From Nereida ignava (lineage in GTDB: Bacteria; Pseudomonadota; Alphaproteobacteria; Rhodobacterales; Rhodobacteraceae): a stretch of DNA of 64,000 nt. Location: the NCBI RefSeq assembly GCF_001049735.1, contig NZ_CVPC01000009.1, forward strand, positions 1 to 64,000. Direction: 5' to 3'. Below are positions 45,322-54,212 of the stretch, piece after piece; the stretch's first letter is position 1; every line of letters begins with the position of its first letter. Position numbers and translations under genes: made by a program. The notes under the pieces are model-generated. The model saw only the letters and a list, made by a program, of their open reading frames with translations, made no database searches and had not been told where the DNA came from.

Positions 45322-46089
45322 CTAGCGCTTTAATTCTTTGTCGAGGCGTTTTTGTGCGATCAACTCGTGGGCTTCACGCTTTTGATGGGTATCAAGTGCG
45401 GCTTCTACAAAATCCAAATGAGCGGTTACTGCACGGCGGGCGGCGTCAGGGTCGCGGGCTTGGACGGCTGCATTCATTGCACCGTGCTGCTTCAAAAGAG
45501 TGTCACGTGTGGTGCGCTGTTTGAACATGATGCCACGGTTGTAAAACACGCCTTCTTTCAACAGATCAAACATTGAGCGCATCATGTGAAGCATGATAAT
45601 GTTGTGGCTCGCTTCGATAATGGCCATATGAAAATCGGCATCCAAACGCGCCTCATCAGTTGAGTTACGTTTTGCGTGTGCAACTTCCATTTTTTTATAA
45701 ATTGTGTCGATAATTTTGAGGTCGGTGTCAGAGCCATGCACAGCGGCGCGTGCCGCAGCGATGCCCTCCATGTCACGGCGAAACCGAATATAATCAAAAA
45801 CGGCTTCATCATGGCTGGCAAACAGGGACACTAAGTTCTGATTAAAAGCTGATCCAAGGACCTCTGCCACGTAGATGCCCGCGCTTGCCCGCGTCTCTAA
45901 TAGCTTTTTGTCCTGCAATTCGGCCACCGCCTCACGAAGAGAAGGGCGCGATACGCCAAGGCGTTCAGCAAGGTCGCGCTCGGAAGGTAACCGCTCGCCT
46001 GGTCGCAGAACGCCGCGCAGAATAAGAAGCTCAATCTGGCGCACAACCGCGCCAGATAATTTCTCAGACCTGATCGGATCGAATGGCAT
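45322..46089 (-). CDS. FadR-subfamily GntR transcriptional regulator
   Basis: 255-residue regulator. The N-terminal GntR winged helix is LILRGVLRPGERLPSERDLAERLGVSRPSLREAVAELQDKKLLETRASAGIYV. The C-terminal all-helical FCD domain (about 90-235) has the usual metal/ligand residues (Asp in DADFHMAIIEAS, later His in KQHGAMNAAV and TAHLDFVEAAL). It resembles PdhR, LldR and GlcC, which sense carboxylates. A perfect inverted repeat lies just upstream of its ribosome site, so autoregulation is plausible. AAGGAGG precedes the ATG. Confidence 0.9.
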   Translation of the reverse strand: MPFDPIRSEKLSGAVVRQIELLILRGVLRPGERLPSERDLAERLGVSRPSLREAVAELQDKKLLETRASAGIYVAEVLGSAFNQNLVSLFASHDEAVFDYIRFRRDMEGIAAARAAVHGSDTDLKIIDTIYKKMEVAHAKRNSTDEARLDADFHMAIIEASHNIIMLHMMRSMFDLLKEGVFYNRGIMFKQRTTRDTLLKQHGAMNAAVQARDPDAARRAVTAHLDFVEAALDTHQKREAHELIAQKRLDKELKR

Positions 46090-46104
46090 ATGGCCTCCTT
46101 GGAT

Positions 46105-46123
46105 TGGTCAAACAATATGACCA
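46105..46123. promoter_or_regulatory. Candidate operator of the FadR-type regulator
   Basis: TGGTCA (46105-46110), seven bases, TGACCA (46118-46123), a perfect inverted repeat 16 bases upstream of the start codon. TGGT/ACCA half-sites are typical of the PdhR/FadR group, although the spacer is wider than the usual TGGTnnnACCA. Confidence 0.6.
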
Positions 46124-46144
46124 CCAAGCAGAATTGCCAATAGA

Positions 46145-46816
46145 TCAGGCGTCAGTGGGCCGGATAATGAATTCGACGCGGCGGTTCTTAGCGCGGCCTT
46201 GGGGTGTTTCGTTGGTGGCAATGGGGCTTGTTTCGCCTTGCCCCAACGCGCGCAAACGCCGTGGTGCGACGCCAGCATCCATCAAAACAGACGCAACCGC
46301 CTGGGCACGACGAGTGGATAGATTAGCGTTGTATTCTTCTGACCCCGTGTCATCGGTATGACCATAGATGTCGATTGTGCTGTCAGGATAGCTTTGCAGG
46401 TTGCCCGCCAAAGCACGCAGGTCTCGCTTAAGATCGGCGCGCACATCAGCGCTGTCTGTTCCGAACAAAACATCTTGCGGCATTGTCACGATTAATTCTG
46501 AGCCGGTGTTTTCAATGGTGATACCGCTACTGGAAAAGTCATCCCGCAGATCTTGCGCTTGGCGATCAAGGCGGGCTCCGATTGCACCGCCCACACCTGC
46601 GCCAATCAATGCACCAACCACCGCTTGCTCGCGGCGCTGGCTACTGGTGTCGCCCTTGATCAGGCCCGTAGCTGCACCCGCTAGCGCGCCTATGACAGCG
46701 CCGTTTTTGGTGCGACGGTTGGGATCATCAGGGCTGGCGACGCCCTCAAATTCTGTACAGGCGCTAAGCGACAGCGCCGCGATTGTGCTGATCAGTAGGG
46801 TTTTCTTCAAAAACAT
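46145..46816 (-). CDS. OmpA-family peptidoglycan-binding lipoprotein
   Basis: Outer-membrane lipoprotein, 223 residues. ATG 46816 with GAGG 6 bases upstream is used; ATG 46828 lacks a ribosome site. The lipobox is Leu-Ser-Ala-Cys. A glycine-zipper region follows (GAVIGALAGAATGLI, GALIGAGVGGAIGA). The C-terminal OmpA domain contains DIYGHTDDTGSEEYNANLS and RRAQAVASVLMDAGV, with the Asp and Arg that bind meso-diaminopimelate. The layout matches YiaD-type proteins, linking envelope to wall. Confidence 0.92.
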   Translation of the reverse strand: MFLKKTLLISTIAALSLSACTEFEGVASPDDPNRRTKNGAVIGALAGAATGLIKGDTSSQRREQAVVGALIGAGVGGAIGARLDRQAQDLRDDFSSSGITIENTGSELIVTMPQDVLFGTDSADVRADLKRDLRALAGNLQSYPDSTIDIYGHTDDTGSEEYNANLSTRRAQAVASVLMDAGVAPRRLRALGQGETSPIATNETPQGRAKNRRVEFIIRPTDA

Positions 46817-46930
46817 CGGTAGCCTCATTATGCATATTTTTGGTTAACTTGGTTAAGGCCAATATGCGTCAGAGCAGCGTGTTATCCAATATCAGTACGG
46901 ATTGATGCGCCAAAATACGCCGAGGTTGCG

Positions 46931-47779
46931 CTACGCGTCCGGCGTCAACCGCGCAGTCTCATAGGCCAGCATCGCGCGCTTGACGGGAAGGCCCCAGTGA
47001 TATCCCCCCAAGCCGCCTGATTTACGCAGTGCGCGGTGACATGGTATTAACCAACTGACGGGGTTGCGTCCAACTGCAGTACCAACGGCGCGGACTGCCT
47101 TTGGGTTGCCCACGGCATGCGCGATTTCGGAGTAGGTAGTGACGTGGCCCGATGGGATCGTGAGCAGCGCCTCCCAGACTTTAATCTGAAATGGCGCTCC
47201 CATCAGGTGCAATGACGTGTCACCGCTTTGATTTAAGGCGGCACTTACCCAATTCTTAAGGGCGGCGCGGTTTTCAACGAAATGCGCGTGGGGCCAACGG
47301 CCGGACATATCGCGCCACGTGGCCTCTGAACCACAATCATCGCTGAACGCGAGGCCGCAAAGACCGCGGTCGGTTCCCATGGCTAGTGCTTGCCCAAACG
47401 GGGTTGCGAACCAGCCGAAATGAATGGTCAGGCCTTTTCCCTTGCGGGCAAATTCACCGGGGCTCATGGCTTCCCACTTCACGAACAGGTCGTGCAGGCG
47501 GCCTGTGCCAGATAACCCTACCTCAGCGGCAGTATCGAGCGTCGTGAAGTTATTGTGCAGCATGTTTTTGGCGTGACTGAGGGTCAGAAACTGTTGAAAG
47601 CGTTTTGGTGAGACACCTGCCCACTGACTGAATGTGCGCTGAAAATGCGCCGCACTCATGCCCATTTCGCGGGCGATATCGTCAAGCGATAGTTGTTTGC
47701 CTTCGTGGCCATCAATCACCTCAATGGCACGTTTGATCAGCCCGTAGTGATAGGGTTCCGATTGATCTGCCTTGGCCAT
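46931..47779 (-). CDS. Ada-like methyltransferase with AraC-type domain
   Basis: 282-residue fusion of an AraC-type helix-turn-helix domain (about 12-112, SLDDIAREMGMSAAHFQRTFSQW) with a C-terminal O6-methylguanine-DNA methyltransferase. The acceptor Cys247 lies in PCHRAL, within the family's IPCHRV-like motif; the recognition-helix Arg is in PKAVRAVG. The N-terminal zinc/methylphosphotriester domain of full Ada is missing. It therefore repairs alkylated guanine and may regulate its own expression, but cannot sense phosphotriesters as E. coli Ada does. Confidence 0.92.
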   Translation of the reverse strand: MAKADQSEPYHYGLIKRAIEVIDGHEGKQLSLDDIAREMGMSAAHFQRTFSQWAGVSPKRFQQFLTLSHAKNMLHNNFTTLDTAAEVGLSGTGRLHDLFVKWEAMSPGEFARKGKGLTIHFGWFATPFGQALAMGTDRGLCGLAFSDDCGSEATWRDMSGRWPHAHFVENRAALKNWVSAALNQSGDTSLHLMGAPFQIKVWEALLTIPSGHVTTYSEIAHAVGNPKAVRAVGTAVGRNPVSWLIPCHRALRKSGGLGGYHWGLPVKRAMLAYETARLTPDA

Positions 47780-47858
47780 TTATGTGGGTCCTTGCTGCTA
47801 AGCCCTAATGCAGCGTAACGCAGATGCGCTATGGTTTGCGACCCAATTCTTGCGGGTT

Positions 47859-48638
47859 TTAGGCCGCACAGATGATATCGCGAATATTCAGATTTTGTGG
47901 GATCAGCCTGCGCATCAGCTTAGCTTCCCATGCGGTTAGGACGCGGCGTGGTGCTTTGTGGGTTGGGTCTAAAACATCGGTTTTGGTACTTGCGGGAATT
48001 CTAATCCGTTGACTTTGCACATAGCCACAGCTTTCAATCCATAACCCGTTTACCATGATTAATGCATGCATTGGCAAGACGAGAGTGTGGTAAACCAAGG
48101 GCCGCGCGCTGACGTAGCGGGATATTTTTCGGCGTGACAGTGCGATGATGGGGCAAACGGCTTCTTGAACGGCGAAGTGAATTTCGATCAGGGGATGTTG
48201 CATCATCACCATTTGCAGCGGAGCCATATAAAGCGGGTCGCTTTGCCGTGAGATGCTCTCCTCGGGCAGGGGGAGGACAAGCGGATCGGGCAGCGGGTTG
48301 TCCTCAGTCCCTCGCGTACGCTCAATGTGGCGTAAAGGCTGCAGGCCGTGATCGCGCGTCACCAGTTGATCGCCCACCGCAAGCCATTCAACGGGTAGCT
48401 CCCCTTGTGAGGTCATTACATATGAGCCTGGCCCAAGTCCTGATAGCACGGATCGTTTCTCCCGTTTGGCGTTAGATGTCTCTTCGTGATTACCCGCCAA
48501 GCGGCTAACAGTGCGTAAACACGCGCCCATGCTGTCACGGTGTTTTTGCGAAAATTTTAATGGGATGGCCGCACGTAGGCGGCGGAGTGGGCGAAAAACC
48601 TTGCCGCTTTTGCTTGCAACGGGCATAGGTTTTGTCAT
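47859..48638 (-). CDS. Hint-domain (Hedgehog/intein-like) protein
   Basis: 259-residue protein with a Hint_2 type domain, frequent in Rhodobacteraceae. The domain runs from about residue 65 (SVLSGLGPGSYVMTSQGELPVEWLAVGDQLVTRDHGLQPL) to about 215, with the histidine-containing block HALIMVNGLWIESCGY. The position of the usual autocatalytic Cys or Ser at the domain start is Gly-Pro-Gly, so splicing or cleavage is doubtful. Its ATG shares bases with the ATG of divergent nth. A later start such as ATG 48530 is possible. Function unknown. Confidence 0.75.
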   Translation of the reverse strand: MTKPMPVASKSGKVFRPLRRLRAAIPLKFSQKHRDSMGACLRTVSRLAGNHEETSNAKREKRSVLSGLGPGSYVMTSQGELPVEWLAVGDQLVTRDHGLQPLRHIERTRGTEDNPLPDPLVLPLPEESISRQSDPLYMAPLQMVMMQHPLIEIHFAVQEAVCPIIALSRRKISRYVSARPLVYHTLVLPMHALIMVNGLWIESCGYVQSQRIRIPASTKTDVLDPTHKAPRRVLTAWEAKLMRRLIPQNLNIRDIICAA

Positions 48639-49281
48639 GGTAAAGCAGCTCGATTATCACACCATGCGCGAGATATTTACGCGTTTTCATGCAGCCGACC
48701 CCGAACCCAAGGGTGAGTTGGATCACGTCAATGCCTACACGCTTGTGGTGGCTGTGGCGCTGTCTGCGCAGTCCACAGATGTGGGCGTGAACCGTGCAAC
48801 GCGTGAGCTGTTCAAGATAGCTGACACCCCTGAAAAGATGCTGGCTTTGGGTGAAGAAGCTGTGATTGAGCACATCAAAACGATCGGGCTTTATAGCAAC
48901 AAGGCCAAGAACGTCATTAAGTTAAGCCGCATTCTGGTCGAAGAGCATGGCGGTGTCGTGCCTAATTCGCGCGCTGCCCTTGAGGCGCTGCCTGGTGTGG
49001 GGCGCAAAACGGCTAATGTCGTGCTGAATATGTGGTGGGGGATGCCGACGCAGGCAGTAGATACGCATATTTTGCGCATCGGGAACCGCACGGGCATTGC
49101 TGTTGGCAAAGATGTGGTTGCGATTGAGCGCGCAATCGAAGATCACGTGCCGGCTGACTTTCAACATCACGCGCATCATTGGTTGATTTTACATGGCCGA
49201 TACGTATGCAAAGCGCGAAAACCAATGTGCAGCACGTGTTTGATCCGTGACCTGTGCACCTTTGAGGACAAGAATTTATGA
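48637..49281 (+). CDS. nth: Endonuclease III
   Basis: DNA glycosylase and AP lyase of base excision repair, acting on oxidised pyrimidines. ATG 48637 is used; the upstream frame from 48511 has no homology. The 214 residues carry the helix-hairpin-helix LEALPGVGRKTANVVLN with catalytic Lys, the catalytic Asp in VDTHILRIGNR, and the iron-sulfur cluster motif Cys-x6-Cys-x2-Cys-x5-Cys at the end (CKARKPMCSTCLIRDLC). Its stop overlaps the adenosine kinase start (ATGA). Confidence 0.95.
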   Translation: MVKQLDYHTMREIFTRFHAADPEPKGELDHVNAYTLVVAVALSAQSTDVGVNRATRELFKIADTPEKMLALGEEAVIEHIKTIGLYSNKAKNVIKLSRILVEEHGGVVPNSRAALEALPGVGRKTANVVLNMWWGMPTQAVDTHILRIGNRTGIAVGKDVVAIERAIEDHVPADFQHHAHHWLILHGRYVCKARKPMCSTCLIRDLCTFEDKNL

Positions 49282-50267
49282 AAACGTACAAAGTTGTCGG
49301 CATTGGTAATGCCATTGTTGATGTACTGACCCAATCAGATGATCAGTTTTTGGCGCATATGGGCATCGAAAAAGGCATTATGCAGCTGGTCGAGCGTGAG
49401 CGCGCCGAGACGCTTTATGGTGCAATGGACAACCGTGTTCAGGCACCAGGCGGTTCGGTCGCTAATACGCTGGCGGGGTTGGGGAACCTTGGGTTGAAGA
49501 CGGGCTTTGTGGGGCGGGTCGCTGATGATGCGCTTGGGACGTTTTACGCAGATGCGATGGAGCAGGGTGGTACAGATTTTGTAAACGCGCCCGTCGCAGG
49601 AGCAGAGGCGCCTACGTCGCGGTCAATGATTTTTGTGAGCCCTGATGGTGAACGCTCGATGAACACCTATCTCGGTGTGTCTGCAGAACTGGGTCCTGAT
49701 GATCTTGCGGATGGTGTGGCGGATCAGGCCGAGATTGTGTTTTTGGAAGGCTACCTTTTCGACAAAGACAAAGGAAAAGAAGCGTTTTTGAAAACTGCGC
49801 GTGCTTGTCGGGCTGCTGGCGGTAAAGCTGGCATCGCCATTTCTGATCCTTTTTGTGTAGAACGTCACCGCGATGACTTTCTGGCCCTGATCAAGGATGA
49901 GTTGGATTACTTCATCGGCAACCGTGCCGAATTGCTGTCATTGTTTCAGGCCGATGATCTTGATGCAGCCCTTGGGAAGGCAGCCGAAATTTGCCCGCTG
50001 GTCGTTTGTACCCAGTCGGGTGATGGCGTGACGATTGTGCAAGGTGAGACGCGTGTTCATGTGGGCGTGCAAGAGGTGGTGCCCGTGGATGCGACTGGCG
50101 CGGGTGATCTTTTTGCAGCGGGCTTTTTGTACGGCCTTGCGACGGGCGCTGATCTTGAGACCTGTGGAAAAATGGGTAACGTTTGTGCTGCGGAAATCAT
50201 CAGCCACATGGGTGCGCGCCCTGAGGCCGATCTGCAGGCGCTCTTTAAGCAAAACGGGCTGATCTAA
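49278..50267 (+). CDS. Adenosine kinase (PfkB family)
   Basis: Phosphorylates adenosine to AMP in purine salvage. The 329-residue ribokinase-fold protein has the N-terminal substrate motif GGSVANTLAGLGNLG and the C-terminal PfkB signature VDATGAGDLFAAGFLYG with the catalytic Asp. It overlaps the nth stop by 4 bases and lies 3 bases before an epimerase gene. Other PfkB sugar kinases cannot be excluded, but the length and N-terminal KVVGIGNAIVDVL fit the proteobacterial adenosine kinase group. Confidence 0.85.
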   Translation: MKTYKVVGIGNAIVDVLTQSDDQFLAHMGIEKGIMQLVERERAETLYGAMDNRVQAPGGSVANTLAGLGNLGLKTGFVGRVADDALGTFYADAMEQGGTDFVNAPVAGAEAPTSRSMIFVSPDGERSMNTYLGVSAELGPDDLADGVADQAEIVFLEGYLFDKDKGKEAFLKTARACRAAGGKAGIAISDPFCVERHRDDFLALIKDELDYFIGNRAELLSLFQADDLDAALGKAAEICPLVVCTQSGDGVTIVQGETRVHVGVQEVVPVDATGAGDLFAAGFLYGLATGADLETCGKMGNVCAAEIISHMGARPEADLQALFKQNGLI

Positions 50268-50270
50268 ATT

Positions 50271-51239
50271 ATGAAAGTTCTCATTCTTGGGGCGGCGGGT
50301 ATGTTGGGGCGCAAGCTGGCGCTTCATCTGCAACGTGTTGGGCGTATTCAGGGGCATGACATTTCTGAACTTGTCCTTGCGGATGTGATTGCGCCCTCCC
50401 AAGACGGCGCGCGGTGCGTCGAGGTGAACATCACGGATGCTGGCCAAGTTAGCGCGTTGATTAACGAGCGCCCCGATGTGATTTTTCATCTAGCGGCAAT
50501 TGTATCTGGTGAAGCTGAGGCCAATTTTGACAAAGGCTACGCGATCAATCTTGGCGGCACACAGAATGTTCTTGAGGCGATCCGTGGTCAGCAAGCGTAT
50601 TGTCCGCGCGTGGTGTTTGCGTCGTCTTTGGCGATTTACGGCGCGCCTTTGCCTGATGTCATCTTGGACGACACTGCGACACTTCCATTGTCGAGTTACG
50701 GTACGCAGAAATCATTGGGCGAAATGCTGGTGAATGATTACACGCGCAAAGGTTTTATCGATGGCGTGAGCCTGCGGTTGCCCACGATTTGCATTCGGCC
50801 CGGTGCCCCAAATAAGGCAGCATCTGGATTTTACTCGAGCATCCTGCGTGAACCTTTGGCGGGGCAGGAGGCAGTATTGCCTGTCGCGGAAAGTTTGCGC
50901 CATTGGTTTGCCAGCCCCCGCGCCGCTGTCGGCTTTTTGGCGCATGGCGCTGAAATTGATACGGCTGCTCTTGGGCCAAGACGGGCGCTTTGTCTGCCGG
51001 GTGTAAGTGCATCGGTAGGTGAAATGTTAGACGCGCTGGAACGGGTCGCGGGTCCAAAGGCACGGGCACTAGTGCGTTTTGAAGCGGACGCGGCTGTGGA
51101 TGCTATTGTGTCAACCTGGCCCAAAGCGTTTGACCCACAGCGGGCGCTGGCGCACGGCTTTGTTGCCGAAGCTAGTTTTGATCAAATTATCCAGACCCAT
51201 ATCGAAGATGAGCTGGGCGGCGTGCTGCCAAGCTTTTAG
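50271..51239 (+). CDS. NAD-dependent epimerase/dehydratase (DenD-like)
   Basis: 322-residue extended SDR. The cofactor loop is LGAAGMLGRK (7-16); VFASSLAIYG and SYGTQKSLGEML give the Ser, Tyr and Lys of the active site. The overall pattern (FHLAAIVSGEAEANFDKGYAINLGGTQNVLEAIR) resembles D-erythronate dehydrogenase, which oxidises D-erythronate in C4 acid catabolism. The usual DenD partners (kinase-like and aldolase genes) are not adjacent, so the physiological substrate is uncertain. Confidence 0.82.
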   Translation: MKVLILGAAGMLGRKLALHLQRVGRIQGHDISELVLADVIAPSQDGARCVEVNITDAGQVSALINERPDVIFHLAAIVSGEAEANFDKGYAINLGGTQNVLEAIRGQQAYCPRVVFASSLAIYGAPLPDVILDDTATLPLSSYGTQKSLGEMLVNDYTRKGFIDGVSLRLPTICIRPGAPNKAASGFYSSILREPLAGQEAVLPVAESLRHWFASPRAAVGFLAHGAEIDTAALGPRRALCLPGVSASVGEMLDALERVAGPKARALVRFEADAAVDAIVSTWPKAFDPQRALAHGFVAEASFDQIIQTHIEDELGGVLPSF

Positions 51240-51245
51240 GCGGCC

Positions 51246-52076
51246 TTACTCGCCCAATTTGGCATGTACTTCCGCCAAATCTACATCCCCTAGTGGCATT
51301 TTGTTGGCGGGGTTTTCGAAATCATATTTGAACAGTTTGAAGTCACGTTTGTAGATTTCAAACATCAGATGCATGGACATATCATCAAAGTAGTCTTCAA
51401 CCGGATGAAGGCGTTTTGGGCCGTGCCCCTCAGACTCGTTGAAGCGGGGGATGGTATTAAGGTCAACCCTATGGGGCGTTTCAATTGCATCGAGAACTGA
51501 CTGCATTCCGTCGTTAAATTTCTCAGTAAAAAAGATGTTGTCGTAGGTGCCGCCGTTCATGATGAAGGTCGACACATGCCCCGACATCGCGGACCAGTGG
51601 ATGTCAGGATCCATCGGGCGTTTCCAGCGAATGGTGTCGCGGGCAAAAAGCAAAAAGCGGCGAAACGACTTGATCTGATCAAACTCAAATCCGTCTTCCG
51701 GCGAGCCCACTTCAATGCCGTATTTTTGGATCAAGAGCGGAACAAGGTTGCCGCGGTATCGCTTACCGTTGCGCTGTATCCCGCAGATTTTGTCGAAAAA
51801 TGAAGATAAAATGCGGGTGTAGGGATTGCGCACGCAGGTAAACGCGTAGCTTTTGTGGGCCTTTGCGTTCGCCTCAATCAGGGGTTGGCTGTCTTCTTGG
51901 GCCCACTTATGCAGTTTGTCTTTGCTGTCGTGGATGTCGCCGTCAAAAAATACACCGTGATCGGAGTAGTACATAATTTGACCGATCGATGAGCAGGCGC
52001 ATTTGGGCACCACACGGTACATCACGCTTTCGCTCTCTGTCATCCACGTCCCTGGAAAACCCATTTCGTCACTCAC
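51246..52076 (-). CDS. Sulfotransferase family 2-like protein
   Basis: PAPS-dependent sulfotransferase, 276 residues, cytosolic with no membrane helix. The 5'-phosphosulfate loop is VPKCACSSIGQIMYY (Pro24, Lys25) and the 3'-phosphate site is CVRNPYTRILSSF (Arg83, Ser91 region), matching carbohydrate sulfotransferases. It is divergent from the GT14-DUF5928 glycosyltransferase 141 bases away, so it likely sulfates the same glycan. No PAPS synthesis genes are in the window. Its stop is 4 bases from the convergent epimerase stop. Confidence 0.85.
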   Translation of the reverse strand: MSDEMGFPGTWMTESESVMYRVVPKCACSSIGQIMYYSDHGVFFDGDIHDSKDKLHKWAQEDSQPLIEANAKAHKSYAFTCVRNPYTRILSSFFDKICGIQRNGKRYRGNLVPLLIQKYGIEVGSPEDGFEFDQIKSFRRFLLFARDTIRWKRPMDPDIHWSAMSGHVSTFIMNGGTYDNIFFTEKFNDGMQSVLDAIETPHRVDLNTIPRFNESEGHGPKRLHPVEDYFDDMSMHLMFEIYKRDFKLFKYDFENPANKMPLGDVDLAEVHAKLGE

Positions 52077-52217
52077 TCAACATTCTATTAATCGACAGGT
52101 TCTACACCTGTTTGGGCATGATAAGGCCGAAAATGCAAACAAACTGTGTATATTCGCAGGCTCTTTGGGGTATCTAGGCCGGATAATGGTATAAGAATTT
52201 AAGTTACTGGTTCCAAA

Positions 52218-53795
52218 ATGGCTAAAATCGCGTTCATCCTTTTATGTCATAAAGACCCTGCAGGCATTATCGCGCAGGCGCGGCAGTTGACGGCAGCGGG
52301 CGATTTTATTGCGATCCATTTCGATGCACGTGCGGCCCAAGCGGACTTCCGCGCGATCAAAGAGGCGCTTGAGGACAACCCAAACGTTACGTTTTCAAAG
52401 CGCCGTATTAAGTGCGGTTGGGGTGAGTGGTCTTTGGTGCAGGCCACGCTTTACGCGCTTGAGGCAGCAGTTGAAGCATTTCCGCGTGCGAGCCATTTTT
52501 ACATGGTTTCCGGTGATTGTATGTCGATCAAATCCGCGCGGTATGCTCATGACTTTCTGGATGCAGACGATAAAGATTACATTGAGTCGTTTGATTATTT
52601 TGAGAGCGACTGGATCAAAACAGGCTGGAAAGAAGAGCGCCTGATTTACCGACATTTCTTTAACGAACGGCAACACAAATGGCTGTTTTATAAATGTTTT
52701 GAGGCGCAGCGTGCTCTTGGGTTAGCCCGCTCGGTGCCGGATGATTTGCAAGTTCAGATCGGTTCACAATGGTGGTGTTTGCGCCGCAGAACCGTTGAAT
52801 GGGTTTTGGATTTTACCCGAGAGCGGCGCGATGTGATGCGCTTTTTCAAAACGACATGGATACCGGACGAGACATTTTTCCAAACCATCGTGCGCCATGT
52901 GGTCCCCGACCGAGAGATTGAATGCCGGCCTTTGACGTTTTTGCTGTTCACGGACTACGGCATGCCGATGACATTCTACAATGATCATTACGAGTTGTTG
53001 CTTCGCCAAGATTTTCTGTTTGCCCGTAAAATTAGCCCTGACGCCACTGACTTAAAGGCCCGACTGGGCGCGCTTTACGTTGATGACGCCGCTGAATTTC
53101 AAGTCTCGGACGAGGGGCGCAATTTGTTTCAGTTTCTGTCCAAGCGTGGCCGGATCGGTCGGCGGTTCGCTCCGCGCTTTTGGGAGACTGAAAGTAGTTT
53201 GGGCCGAAACCGAGAGTTGATGATTATCGCATGCAAGAAATGGCATGTGGCCAAGAGGTTGCTCAAACGCATCGCGGCGGAGACAGATGTGCCTACGATT
53301 GCCTATCTGTTTAACGAAAACGATGTCGTGTTGCCTGATTTGGGTGGCATCCAGAAAACTCTGGATAAGCGGATGCGTCATCGCCGTGCGTTGATGCGCA
53401 TGCTGTTTGAGCATCACGAGACAGAGCGTCTGGTTGTCTGCCTTGATCCTGCGAGTATTGAGTTACTGGATGACTTTTATGCCGATCGGAGCACCACAAA
53501 GCTGCTTGAGTTGGAGTGTGAATTCAGTGACGACTATCTGCGGGGTCATGCGCAGCGCGTAGGGCTTGCGGGTGCGGATACGTCTGATGACACGATGAAA
53601 ACTTTGTTGCCGACGATCCGCTATGATGTGACGTTTGAAAGCGAACAGATCAACGACCGCGGCTACCCCAATCACTTCAAGTTTGCCCAAGATCAATCAA
53701 CGCAGAAAAATGCGGATGCGCTTGCAGCGTTCTTAGGTATACCTATGGCTGACGCTGCGAACATTGCCGAAACTGAACATTTGTTCGTTGATTAG
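52218..53795 (+). CDS. GT14 branching-type glycosyltransferase fused to DUF5928
   Basis: 525-residue protein. The N-terminal half (about 1-280) resembles the core-2/I-branching beta-1,6-N-acetylglucosaminyltransferase family GT14: MVSGDCMSI (about 94-102), IGSQWWCLRRRTVEWVL (about 180-196) and WIPDETFFQTIV, which holds the candidate catalytic Glu. The C-terminal half (about 285-525) is the DUF5928 region, Arg-rich and all cytosolic, of unknown role. No signal peptide or membrane segment is present. Divergent from a sulfotransferase. The acceptor glycan is unknown. Confidence 0.82.
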   Translation: MAKIAFILLCHKDPAGIIAQARQLTAAGDFIAIHFDARAAQADFRAIKEALEDNPNVTFSKRRIKCGWGEWSLVQATLYALEAAVEAFPRASHFYMVSGDCMSIKSARYAHDFLDADDKDYIESFDYFESDWIKTGWKEERLIYRHFFNERQHKWLFYKCFEAQRALGLARSVPDDLQVQIGSQWWCLRRRTVEWVLDFTRERRDVMRFFKTTWIPDETFFQTIVRHVVPDREIECRPLTFLLFTDYGMPMTFYNDHYELLLRQDFLFARKISPDATDLKARLGALYVDDAAEFQVSDEGRNLFQFLSKRGRIGRRFAPRFWETESSLGRNRELMIIACKKWHVAKRLLKRIAAETDVPTIAYLFNENDVVLPDLGGIQKTLDKRMRHRRALMRMLFEHHETERLVVCLDPASIELLDDFYADRSTTKLLELECEFSDDYLRGHAQRVGLAGADTSDDTMKTLLPTIRYDVTFESEQINDRGYPNHFKFAQDQSTQKNADALAAFLGIPMADAANIAETEHLFVD

Positions 53796-53831
53796 GTCGC
53801 GGCTTAGACTGGTAAACAATGAGGTGCACCG

Positions 53832-54212
53832 ATGGCTTATGTGTATGACGATCAAAATATCTTCGCCAAGATTTTGCGCGGAGAAATCCCGAACACAACT
53901 GTCCATGAGACCGAACATACCTTGGCGTTTCGGGATGTTGCGCCCCAAGCCCCCGAGCACGTGCTGATTATCCCCAAAGGGGCTTATGTGACTTACGATC
54001 ACTTTGCTTCTGAGGCGTCAGATGCTGAAATTGTTGATTTCACACGCGCAGTTGCTGATGTGTGCAATGCATTGGGTGTGTGCCCGGGCTCTGCTGGTTC
54101 TGGCTATCGTTTGGTTTCAAACGCGGGGCAGGACGGCAATCAAGAAGTCCCACACATGCACGTTCATGTGGTTGCAGGGCGCGGACTTGGCGGGCTTTTG
54201 CCGCAGGCCTAA
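53832..54212 (+). CDS. HIT family protein (HINT-like hydrolase)
   Basis: 126-residue purine-nucleotide phosphoramidase of the histidine-triad superfamily. The triad HMHVHVV has His108, His110 and His112 and is preceded by the usual GQDGNQEVPH. The N-terminus DDQNIFAKILRGEIP is also canonical. The physiological substrate is likely an aminoacyl-AMP or AMP-N-lysine. Its stop overlaps the convergent ABC ATPase stop by 4 bases. Confidence 0.95.
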   Translation: MAYVYDDQNIFAKILRGEIPNTTVHETEHTLAFRDVAPQAPEHVLIIPKGAYVTYDHFASEASDAEIVDFTRAVADVCNALGVCPGSAGSGYRLVSNAGQDGNQEVPHMHVHVVAGRGLGGLLPQA

